Shown piece after piece: positions 7,586 to 14,919 of a DNA stretch of 64,000 nucleotides. Source of the DNA: Flavobacterium sp. MDT1-60. GTDB taxonomy: Bacteria; Bacteroidota; Bacteroidia; Flavobacteriales; Flavobacteriaceae. The position numbers and the translations under genes are program-made. The first letter of the stretch is position 1. The number at the start of each line of letters is the position of its first letter. Location: the NCBI RefSeq assembly GCF_014844035.1, contig NZ_CP062159.1:3658001-3722000 (forward strand). Reading direction: 5' to 3'. The notes under the pieces were generated by a model. The model made no database searches. It saw only the letters and a list, made by a program, of their open reading frames with translations, and had not been told where the DNA came from.

Positions 7586-9607
7586 ATGAAAACTAACATT
7601 AGTTTTAAAACAAAATTATATACCACCAAGACTTCAGATAAAACTCTGTTAAACAGATTTTTACTTTTGATTCTATTATGTCTAAGTGCTCAAACAACGC
7701 TTCAGGCGCAAGAAGTCTTTTACACAAAGCCTTCGTGGTTCTTTGGTGTAGCAGGTGCCACGAACTATAGTTTTTACCGCGGTTCGACCCATCAGCTTAA
7801 TTCGAATTTGACTCCTCCGGTTACTTTTCATAATGGTGAAGGTGCAGGCCTTTATTTGGCACCACTTGTAGAATTTCACAAACCCGATACGAGGTTGGGA
7901 TTTATGTTTCAGGCTGGTTATGATAGTAGAAAAGGTTCTTTTGATCAAAAAATGACTTCATGTAACTGCCCTGCAGACTTATCTACAGATTTAAGTTATA
8001 TTACTATAGAACCAAGCATTCGTTTTGCGCCTTTTAAATCAAATTTTTATTTGTATGGAGGGCCACGTCTGGCATTTAATTTAGATAAAGCATTTAAATA
8101 TTCATTAGGAACTAATCCGGCTTATCCTAATCAGGAAGAAACGGCTGATGTAAGAGGTGATTTTGATGCGATAAACAAAACGATTATTTCAATGCAGATT
8201 GGAGCTGGTTTTGATATTCCGTTATCTTCACAATATCATAAAACACAATTTGTTTTATCTCCTTTTATAAATTTTCAGCCTTATTTTGGACAACATCCAC
8301 GCTCAACCGAGACTTGGAGTGTAACTGCTCTTAGAGTTGGTATGGCACTTAAATTTGGACAAGGAAGTGCAATTGAAACTCCTGTTGCAGCAGTTACAGC
8401 ATCTAAAGTGCAGTTTTCTGTAAATGCACCTAAAAATATTCCCGGAGAACGTAGCGTCCGTGAGGTATTTCCTTTAAGAAATTATGTTTTTTTCGATCTT
8501 AATTCCAATAAAATACCAAGTCGTTACAAATTATTGAAAAAAGAAGACGTAAAAGATTTTAATGAAGATCAGATTGGAGTTACAGCCAGTGTAAATCCTT
8601 CAGGACGTTCTGCACGACAAATGACAGTTTATTATAACGTCATTAATATTCTTGGATATCGAATGGTTAAAAATCCCGGAGCAAATGTTACGCTTGTTGG
8701 TTCTTCAGAAACAGGAACCGAAGATGGTACTGCAATGGCCGAATCTGTAAAGACTTATTTAGTTTCTGTATTTGAAATAAATGCATCAAGAATAGCGACC
8801 AGAGGACAGTTAAAACCTTCTATTCCATCTGAACAGCCCGGAGCAACAAAAGAATTGGTGCTGCTTCGCGAAGGAGACCGCAGGGTTTCTATCGAAAGTA
8901 ATTCTCCTGATTTATTGATGGAATTTCAAGTGGGCCCGGATGCTCCGTTAAAACCATTAGAACTTGTTACAGTTCAGGAAGCACCTATTGACAGTTATGT
9001 TACTATCGATGCTGCTGGTGCTGGACAGGCATACTCATCATGGTCTTTAGAAACTACAGATCCAGATGGGAAAGTAAAAGCTTTTGGTCCTTATACTCAG
9101 GAAAAAGTAAGTATTCCTGGTAAAAGCATTATGGGAACTCGTTCTGAGGGTGACTATAAAGTAAAAATGATTGGAAAAACCAAAAGTGGAAGTATTGAAG
9201 AAAAAGTTACCACTACTCACATGGTGTTGTGGACACCAGCTAAAACAGACGAAGGTCTTAGATACAGCATTATTTTTGAATTTAATAAATCAAAAGCAAT
9301 TGCGATGTATGAGAAATATTTGACAGAAGTTGTTACACCTAAAATACCTAAAAACGCTGCTGTTATCATTCATGGACATACTGATATTATTGGTGAAGAG
9401 TCTTATAATTTGAATTTATCCTTAGACAGAGCCAATGAAGTGAAAAGCATTATAGAGAAGGCATTGTCAAATTCTGGCAGAAAAGATGTAAAATTCGAAG
9501 TACATGGTTTTGGCGAAGACGAAAGTATGTCTGCATTTGAAAATAAACTTCCTGAAGAACGTTTTTACAACCGTACTGTGATAATTGACATTATTCCAGC
9601 CAAATAA
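7586..9607 (+). CDS. OmpA-family outer-membrane protein with N-terminal beta-barrel-like domain
   Basis: A 673-residue exported protein. A signal peptide (about 1-41, ending near LQAQ) is followed by a porin-family beta-barrel-like region to about 260 with many alternating aromatic strands. A long middle part carries periplasmic or Ig-like segments, and an OmpA C-terminal peptidoglycan-binding domain covers about 555-670 (IFEFNKSKAI; IHGHTDIIGEESYNLNLSLDRANEVK; HGFGED; NRTVIIDI). It probably anchors or supports the ice-binding lipoprotein encoded just upstream, although a terminator lies between them. The arrangement, not a biochemical motif, is the reason for pairing them. Confidence 0.85.
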   Translation: MKTNISFKTKLYTTKTSDKTLLNRFLLLILLCLSAQTTLQAQEVFYTKPSWFFGVAGATNYSFYRGSTHQLNSNLTPPVTFHNGEGAGLYLAPLVEFHKPDTRLGFMFQAGYDSRKGSFDQKMTSCNCPADLSTDLSYITIEPSIRFAPFKSNFYLYGGPRLAFNLDKAFKYSLGTNPAYPNQEETADVRGDFDAINKTIISMQIGAGFDIPLSSQYHKTQFVLSPFINFQPYFGQHPRSTETWSVTALRVGMALKFGQGSAIETPVAAVTASKVQFSVNAPKNIPGERSVREVFPLRNYVFFDLNSNKIPSRYKLLKKEDVKDFNEDQIGVTASVNPSGRSARQMTVYYNVINILGYRMVKNPGANVTLVGSSETGTEDGTAMAESVKTYLVSVFEINASRIATRGQLKPSIPSEQPGATKELVLLREGDRRVSIESNSPDLLMEFQVGPDAPLKPLELVTVQEAPIDSYVTIDAAGAGQAYSSWSLETTDPDGKVKAFGPYTQEKVSIPGKSIMGTRSEGDYKVKMIGKTKSGSIEEKVTTTHMVLWTPAKTDEGLRYSIIFEFNKSKAIAMYEKYLTEVVTPKIPKNAAVIIHGHTDIIGEESYNLNLSLDRANEVKSIIEKALSNSGRKDVKFEVHGFGEDESMSAFENKLPEERFYNRTVIIDIIPAK

Positions 9608-9680
9608 ATTTTAAAAAGAAATAACTCTTAGACATTGAACTCCTTTTAAAATATTTTAAAATAAAATCTATAGAATAAAC

Positions 9681-9753
9681 TTAAAAGCATACCAATTTCT
9701 TCAAATCCAGAAGAAAATGGTTTGAAATTAGTATCTCTGAGGTCACCACAGCC
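9681..9753 (+). repeat. Copy 1 of a conserved intergenic element ending in a hairpin
   Basis: About 66 bases (about 9680-9745) match 13791-13856 at roughly 85% identity, with shared blocks CCAATTTCTT, AAATCC, AGAAAATGGTTTGAAA and GTATCTC. In both copies the block follows the end of a plus-strand gene and runs straight into a terminator-like hairpin, although the hairpin sequences differ. The second copy starts with ATG and could encode a short peptide (MPISLNPGENGLK). This copy has ATA instead of ATG. A small RNA or a shared 3'-UTR element fits better than a peptide. Confidence 0.55.
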
Positions 9754-9790
9754 AAAAGGCGCCAATTGAACACAATTGACGCCTTTTTTT
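9754..9790 (+). terminator. Terminator hairpin ending intergenic element copy 1
   Basis: Arms of 15 bases (9754-9768 and 9773-9787) pair with a single mismatch around a 4-base loop and are followed by T's. It ends transcription coming from the OmpA gene or from the preceding element. Confidence 0.8.
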
Positions 9791-9894
9791 ATACGATTAT
9801 CAATCAAGCACTACTATCAGGAAAATTACGAGCCAAATCAGCAGCGAAAGGTCGAGAATTTTTAAGAATATGCAGTTATCCAAAGACAAAACAG

Positions 9895-9995
9895 GTCCCG
9901 CAGCAGCCCTCAGCCCCGATAGCAGTGAAATCCTTTGTGGCGGGGTTCCGCGCAAAGATTGCAGCGTATAGCGGGAACCAGTTCCTAAAAAATAA
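9895..9995. ncRNA. GC-rich structured intergenic element, possible RNA
   Basis: This patch is clearly richer in G+C than its surroundings. It can form an inner hairpin (ATCCTTTGTGGCG paired with CGCGCAAAGAT around GGGGTTC), an enclosing CCCCG/CGGG pairing, and a small GGAAC-CA-GTTCC hairpin. From memory, similar blocks recur between genes in flavobacteria, but I could not check this. Open frames on both strands cross it but look like shadows of the structure. Its function is unknown. Confidence 0.35.
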
Positions 9996-10048
9996 TTATC
10001 AAGATAGCCCATAAAAAAGCCGGGCATTATGGCCTGTCAATTTAATTA

Positions 10049-11662
10049 CTATTTAGAATCTACACTTAATGGAGGGAGTGTTGTCTTTTTTTCATTCATC
10101 ATTTTTTTCACTTGTTCAATAGTCCTAAATCGCTCTATTTGCATTTCACCAGTAAAAGTTTCACTCTGAGGTGCCCTTGGAGGTATTTTAGCATAAGTCT
10201 TCATCAATTCCGCTATAGACTGATTAAAAATTATTGCGGTCCATGTTTTTTCAGTCCAGCTGTTCATGAACAAATCATATCGTTCCTGCGGATCCTGCCA
10301 AAGATTATAAATAGCAGGCACTGTAGCAACGTAGGTCTCATCGCCTCTCCATCCAAGCTGTTGTCCCGGCATATCACTGCCGGCAATAGCACCGTTATCT
10401 CCGCGGGTGTTAAATACCGCTTTAAATTTTCCTATTCGCACTGCACCCGGTGATAATTCTGCTTCTGTAAAATAGAACCATCTGTCACGCATAGGTTTTC
10501 CTTTTTTAAATAAAACATTTGACATATCATAACTGTCAAATACCATTTCGACACCTGCCCGGTCTTGTTTAGGAAGGTCTACACCTGCAAGGCTGGCAAA
10601 TGTCGCCATCAGGTCAAGTCCGCCAACGATATCATGGCTTTCGCTTCCTGCTTCAATCTGTCCAGGCCACCATGCAATTGCCGGTACCCGGCTGCCTGCT
10701 TCTCTGTCAGTTCCTTTTGTACCTCTAAATGGCGTATAGCCAGAATCGGGATGAACATCCTGCCAGGCACCATTATCAACAGTATAGATAACTATAGTGT
10801 TCTCGGCAATACCAAGAGAACGAATTTTATCGATTATACGGCCCACGTTATAGTCCATCTCAACCACAGCATCAGAGTATTTGCTTTTTCCTGGAGATTT
10901 ACCTACAAATTGTTTAGAGGGTAGATTGGGCTGATGATTTTTTGCAAAGTTAATACACATAAAAAATGGATCTTTACTTTTTGCGTAATCGTCAAGCTGC
11001 TTTAAATTATTTTCTACCATCATCATATCCAATTCCGCAATATTTTCTTCTGTAACTTTACTTATCTCGCGCGCTTTTCCTCCTGCCTCTCCTTCAAGTA
11101 CACCTATCGTAATTTTTTTAAAAAGAGCCAGCATTTCAGGTGACATTTCTGGGTTCCACGACTCGAAAGCATATGTATAAGCATTCAGATGATACAGTAC
11201 TACGTTCTGCATTTTATCAAAACCATGTGCAATGGGCATGGAGTAGTCGGCTTCTCCCAAGTGCCATTTTCCTGAAAAATAAGTTTTATAATTGGCTTTT
11301 TTAAGTACTGATGCAAGTGTCCATTCCTCTTTTGGCAGTCCTCCTCCCTGTCCTTGAAAAGCAACAGTAGTCATGCCGCTTCTATTCGGGATTCGTCCCG
11401 TTAACATTGCGGCTCTCCCAGGAGTACAGCTGGGCTGTCCATAAAATGACCAGAACTGCATACCTTCTTTAGCCATTTTATCAAGGTTTGGCGTTGGCAT
11501 ACCGCGTCCCACTCCTCCGCCGTATATTCCCAAATCACCCCAGCCGGTGTCATCTGAGATAACCATTATAATATTGGGCTTCTTTTTTGTTTGAGCCTCT
11601 GTCTTAAAATTTGAGACGAGAGTAAAAATAGTTAAAACGGTTAGTAGTGTGTAGTTTTTCAT
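10049..11662 (-). CDS. Secreted sulfatase (arylsulfatase type)
   Basis: A 537-residue sulfatase from the chosen start at 11662, which places a good signal peptide (MKNYTLLTVLTIFTLVSNF, cleavage near TEAQ) at the N-terminus. The frame extends 16 codons further upstream. The signature C79-T-P-G-R sits in SCTPGRAAMLTGR. This is the CxPxR motif whose Cys becomes formylglycine, so it needs a sulfatase-maturating enzyme, which is not in this window. Metal-binding residues are seen in ISDDTGWGD and YTVDNG. It should hydrolyse sulfate esters in the periplasm. No polysaccharide-utilisation genes adjoin it, so the substrate is unknown. It stands alone on the minus strand. Confidence 0.9.
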   Translation of the reverse strand: MKNYTLLTVLTIFTLVSNFKTEAQTKKKPNIIMVISDDTGWGDLGIYGGGVGRGMPTPNLDKMAKEGMQFWSFYGQPSCTPGRAAMLTGRIPNRSGMTTVAFQGQGGGLPKEEWTLASVLKKANYKTYFSGKWHLGEADYSMPIAHGFDKMQNVVLYHLNAYTYAFESWNPEMSPEMLALFKKITIGVLEGEAGGKAREISKVTEENIAELDMMMVENNLKQLDDYAKSKDPFFMCINFAKNHQPNLPSKQFVGKSPGKSKYSDAVVEMDYNVGRIIDKIRSLGIAENTIVIYTVDNGAWQDVHPDSGYTPFRGTKGTDREAGSRVPAIAWWPGQIEAGSESHDIVGGLDLMATFASLAGVDLPKQDRAGVEMVFDSYDMSNVLFKKGKPMRDRWFYFTEAELSPGAVRIGKFKAVFNTRGDNGAIAGSDMPGQQLGWRGDETYVATVPAIYNLWQDPQERYDLFMNSWTEKTWTAIIFNQSIAELMKTYAKIPPRAPQSETFTGEMQIERFRTIEQVKKMMNEKKTTLPPLSVDSK

Positions 11663-11995
11663 AATTTGTAATTTTAGGTTTAAACCTAAAATTAAGCCTT
11701 GTTTTGTCAAGTAGGTTTTAACTGACGAACTTTTTATGTTTCATATTATAGAATGAAACAAAGTAATGTAAAATGAAACAAGCTTTTGACGATATCTATA
11801 AATACAAAGATTAGATGCTATGAGTTCCATGGCAAAATCGTGGCACATAAGTTTTGAAGGGGATACCTTTTTGCCATATAAAGTTAAGGGTGTCTATTTA
11901 CTTTAAATAAATTTTTCTTTAATAATCGGCGAAATCACATTTTAACAAGCTTTAACATATAAACACATATGATTTGTATGTTCTGTAAAGGTGAC
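11663..11995. other. Non-coding stretch upstream of the sulfatase
   Basis: About 330 bases with no convincing frame. It contains the sulfatase promoter region and the lead-in to the AraC remnant. No terminator or repeat was recognised. Confidence 0.4.
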
Positions 11996-12023
11996 TTGAC
12001 AGGATTCAAAACAAACACAAACA

Positions 12024-12257
12024 TTTAATATTTCTTCCAATTATTTGAGTGATTTATTGCGAAGTATTACAGGTTTAAACGCTCAGCAATACATTCAAAA
12101 TCATAGTATTGAAAAATCAAAACAGTTACTTGCTGCATCAAATTTAAACGCAAACGAAATTGCCTGTTCATTAGGTTTCGAATATCCGCACTCCTTTAGC
12201 AAACTCTTCAAAAAAGAAAATCAGCTTAACTCCCCTTCAATTCAGAAAGTCTTTTAA
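12024..12257 (+). pseudogene. Remnant of an AraC-family regulator (C-terminal HTH only)
   Basis: The frame encodes NISSNYLSDLLRSITG and continues through SLGFEYPHSFSKLFKKE, which are the two helix-turn-helix halves at the end of AraC regulators. The sensor domain and any ATG start are missing; the open part begins at a TTG (12045) inside the family motif. The final residues after KKENQL do not follow the usual TGxSPxxYR pattern. It is therefore read as a decayed gene, lying just ahead of an intact TetR/SDR pair. Confidence 0.7.
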
Positions 12258-12303
12258 TTAAAAGAAAAATTGCTTTAAAATTTAGAGTGAACTTATTTTT
12301 TTA

Positions 12304-12325
12304 TAATTTTGTATCAATCGTTACA
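12304..12325 (+). promoter_or_regulatory. TetR-gene promoter with overlapping 16-bp operator (site 1)
   Basis: A TAATTTTG -7 box (12304-12311) overlaps TGTATCAATCGTTACA (12310-12325), which has inverted TGTA/TACA ends. The same operator, with one base changed, stands at the same distance from the -7-like box ahead of the SDR gene (12938-12953). The layout fits repression by the TetR protein encoded just downstream, including autorepression. Confidence 0.65.
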
Positions 12326-12339
12326 AAATAAAAAAAACA

Positions 12340-12921
12340 ATGAGAGGAAGACCCACCATTTACGAAGACGCTAATATTGTAAAAAAAGCACAAGAAATTT
12401 TTTGGCAGAAAGGATACAGTGCAACCTCATTGAGCGATTTACAAAAAGCAACAGGAGCCGGAGCAGGAAGTTTTTACAATATCTTTAAAGGAGGTAAAAA
12501 AGAGGTTTTTCAAAAAGCTATTGCAGAACGACGATTATCTTTTGAGGCTTTTAAAAGCGAATTAAGCAAAAGCACATCCCCGTTAGAATTAATTAAAGAC
12601 TTTTTTAAAAGTATTGCTTCCGCGGAAAAAAATGAGCATCTTAAAGGCTGTATTATTGCCAATACAGTTGTAGAAATGACTTTTATTGATGAAAATATGG
12701 AAGCAAATGCGGTTCAGATTTTAAAAGAAGTAGAACAAATGTTTACTCAAACCATTAAAGAAGAACAATCAAAAGGAAACTTAAAAAACAAGACAGACCC
12801 CGAAATACTAGGCAGATATTTAATAACATTTTGGTGTGGACTCAATACACTCAGGAGGATGTATCCAGACAAAATTGCCTTAAAAAATCAAATAGAAATG
12901 CAATTAGCTGTTATCAGCTAA
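12340..12921 (+). CDS. TetR/AcrR-family transcriptional regulator
   Basis: A 193-residue regulator. The N-terminal DNA-binding domain has the TetR helix-turn-helix (AQEIFWQKGYSATSLSDLQKA, then GSFYNIF in the recognition helix, about 17-55). The helical C-terminal ligand domain covers 70-193, with a tail of the TetR_C type seen in regulators of short-chain dehydrogenases. The ATG at 12340 is preceded by the operator at 12310-12325. The SDR gene 51 bp downstream has the same operator, so that gene is the probable target and its substrate or product the likely inducer. Confidence 0.9.
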   Translation: MRGRPTIYEDANIVKKAQEIFWQKGYSATSLSDLQKATGAGAGSFYNIFKGGKKEVFQKAIAERRLSFEAFKSELSKSTSPLELIKDFFKSIASAEKNEHLKGCIIANTVVEMTFIDENMEANAVQILKEVEQMFTQTIKEEQSKGNLKNKTDPEILGRYLITFWCGLNTLRRMYPDKIALKNQIEMQLAVIS

Positions 12922-12931
12922 TTTTTTTGAA

Positions 12932-12953
12932 TATTTATGTATCAATCATTACA
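12932..12953 (+). promoter_or_regulatory. SDR-gene promoter with the same 16-bp operator (site 2)
   Basis: A -7-like box TATTTATG (12932-12939) overlaps TGTATCAATCATTACA (12938-12953). The offset is identical to that of site 1 at 12304-12325, and 15 of the 16 operator bases match. The SDR gene therefore seems to have its own TetR-controlled promoter rather than relying on readthrough. Confidence 0.65.
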
Positions 12954-12971
12954 AAAATAAAAACAATAAAA

Positions 12972-13763
12972 ATGAATTTAAAATTAGAAGGAAAAAGAGC
13001 TTTTATAAGCGGTTCAACGCAAGGAATTGGTTATGCAATTGCCAAACAATTATTAAATGAAAAAGCCGAAGTTATCATTAATGGAAGGCATGAAGAAAAG
13101 ACAAATCTGGCAGTACAAAAATTAAAAGATGAATTTCCGGATGCTGTCGTTTCAGGGATTGTGTGTGACTTTGAAAAAAAAGAAGAAGTAACCGCTTTAT
13201 TAAATGAGTTAAACAATATTGATATTCTCATTAACAACGTTGGTGTTTTCGAATTAAAAGATTTTGAAAATCTGGAAGATGAAGATTGGTATAGAATTTT
13301 TGAAGTTAATGTAATGAGCAGTATCAGACTTTCTAAAAAACTTTTACCGCACATGCTTGAGAAGAAATCAGGAAGAATTATTTTTATCAGCAGTGAATCT
13401 GGTGTAAACATTCCCGGAAATATGATTCATTACGGAATGACAAAAGCTGCAATGATGGCTGTAAGTAATGGTTTATCTAAATTAACCGCAGGAACTGAAG
13501 TTACAGTGAATACCATTTTAGGCGGACCAACTTATTCTGAGGGAGTTGCCTCAACAATTGAACATATCGCTTCTTTACAAAATATCGAAATTGAACAAAT
13601 GAAAAATGCTATTATACAGCAGACAAATCCGCATTCTTTATTACAGCGTTTTATAGATCCTGCAGAAATTGCTTCACTGGCCATTTATTTATCCTGTCCG
13701 CTTTCGATCGCAACAAACGGTTCTTGTCTTAGAGCAGATGGAGGGGTTTTAAAAATAATTTAA
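12972..13763 (+). CDS. Short-chain dehydrogenase/reductase (SDR)
   Basis: A 263-residue classical SDR. The nucleotide-binding motif GSTQGIGYAIA (near residue 13), the NNVG motif (INNVGVF), the catalytic Ser (FISSES) and Y-x-x-x-K (YGMTKAA) are all present. The start chosen is the ATG at 12972 (MNLKLEGKRAFISG). The frame is open upstream into the TetR gene, but a start there would leave a 47-residue extension foreign to the family. It is expected to be an NAD(P)H-dependent oxidoreductase of unknown substrate. A TetR operator controls it, and it is followed by the second copy of the intergenic element. Confidence 0.9.
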   Translation: MNLKLEGKRAFISGSTQGIGYAIAKQLLNEKAEVIINGRHEEKTNLAVQKLKDEFPDAVVSGIVCDFEKKEEVTALLNELNNIDILINNVGVFELKDFENLEDEDWYRIFEVNVMSSIRLSKKLLPHMLEKKSGRIIFISSESGVNIPGNMIHYGMTKAAMMAVSNGLSKLTAGTEVTVNTILGGPTYSEGVASTIEHIASLQNIEIEQMKNAIIQQTNPHSLLQRFIDPAEIASLAIYLSCPLSIATNGSCLRADGGVLKII

Positions 13764-13790
13764 ATTGTAAAATCTTTCAAAGAATTTTAT

Positions 13791-13900
13791 TAAAAGTATG
13801 CCAATTTCTTTAAATCCTGGAGAAAATGGTTTGAAAACTGTATCTCAGGATCACTCTACGGGGCAAAAGATGAAAATCTTCTTTTGTCCCGTTTTCTTTT
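13791..13900 (+). repeat. Copy 2 of the conserved intergenic element, with hairpin
   Basis: The first 66 bases match 9680-9745 closely. A stem follows (GGGCAAAAGA paired with TCTTCTTTTGTCCC, 13860-13890) and then a T-rich tract. The ATG at 13798 opens a short frame of about 40 codons starting MPISLNPGENG, but the conservation between the copies does not respect codon positions and copy 1 lacks the ATG. It lies 27 bases beyond the SDR stop. Confidence 0.55.
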
Positions 13901-13954
13901 ACACCTTTATCAATATATAATTTAAAATCCAACACCATATTATACTTTAGAAAG

Positions 13955-14845
13955 CTAAACTTTAATTGTTTTGTTAATCCATCTTTTTCGGTATTCGTTT
14001 TTGTATTGATGTTTCCAGCGCTTATGACTCCATAAATAATTCTCCGGATTTGATAAAATTGCATTTTCCAGTTTTTCAGTAAAAATATTAGTTATAATTC
14101 CCGTTTTATAAGGTTCGGAAAAATCAAAAATTGGTTCGAGAACAAATTTATAATGTCCTCTTTTTTCACGAATAATATTTGCAAATAGACTTGGTGTCTT
14201 GTGATGCGCCGTATTCAGTTCGGTGCCACTTAAAAACGCTGTCCTTTGTGAAAGAAACGGGGTCCAAAAACTTTTCTGTGGAATTTTAGGGTTTTGATCT
14301 GCCACTAAAACCAGTATGTGCTGTTTGTCTGAGAACTGTACCATCTCTTTTTTCATGTTTTTTGAGGCTACCATTTTTGAGCCAAAACGGCTTCTTATTC
14401 TCAGCATTAAATCATTTATCGGACGGCTGCTCAAGGGCTTATAAACCACTACAACATCTGTTTTTTTCAGAACTGAAGCAATGTGCGCATTTGCCCATTC
14501 CCAATTGAACTGATGCCCCAAATAAATGTGGCAATTTTGATTCTCTGCAAGGATCTTTTCTAATTGGGAATAGTCTGCCGTAATGTGCGACTGTAACTTT
14601 TTCTCAGAAATGGAAAGCAGCTTTATCGTTTCAATAAAATTATCGCAAAAATCCCTGTAGAATTTTTTTTCAATAATAATTCTCTCAATATCCGATAGCG
14701 TACGAAATGATTGGTAGATGTTTTCAGCCACTACCTTACGGCGGTATTTAAAAATATAATACAGTAAAAAAGCAAAAAAGTCTGAAATGAAATATAAAAT
14801 TCTCAATGGAATTAGTGAAATCAGGTATAGTAAAAAATCGATCAT
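13955..14845 (-). CDS. Lysophospholipid/lipid A acyltransferase (HtrB/LpxL-like)
   Basis: A 296-residue membrane enzyme from the ATG at 14845, which starts with the hydrophobic anchor MIDFLLYLISLIPLRIL typical of the family. The frame allows a longer start at 14887. The acyltransferase motif H-x-x-x-x-x-E appears as GHQFNWEW, followed by the PLSSRPINDLMLRIRSRFGS region and later by VADQNP. It transfers an acyl chain to a lipid A-type or other lipid acceptor at the inner membrane. It is the last gene of the minus-strand envelope operon, 74 bp after ppk1. The acceptor is inferred from the family. Confidence 0.85.
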   Translation of the reverse strand: MIDFLLYLISLIPLRILYFISDFFAFLLYYIFKYRRKVVAENIYQSFRTLSDIERIIIEKKFYRDFCDNFIETIKLLSISEKKLQSHITADYSQLEKILAENQNCHIYLGHQFNWEWANAHIASVLKKTDVVVVYKPLSSRPINDLMLRIRSRFGSKMVASKNMKKEMVQFSDKQHILVLVADQNPKIPQKSFWTPFLSQRTAFLSGTELNTAHHKTPSLFANIIREKRGHYKFVLEPIFDFSEPYKTGIITNIFTEKLENAILSNPENYLWSHKRWKHQYKNEYRKRWINKTIKV

Positions 14846-14919
14846 TATTTTATTTTTTTGATTAAAAGATCTGATTAAGGAAAACAAGCTCCTTAATCAA
14901 ATACAATTAAACTTTTGAG

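Noticed and set aside
9766..10027. Opposing reading frames through the GC-rich element
   Set aside because: Both cross a terminator and a structured block and look like by-products of that composition.
12045..12257. Complete small AraC-type regulator
   Set aside because: The sensor part and a proper start are missing and the frame opens inside a family motif, so a remnant is more likely.
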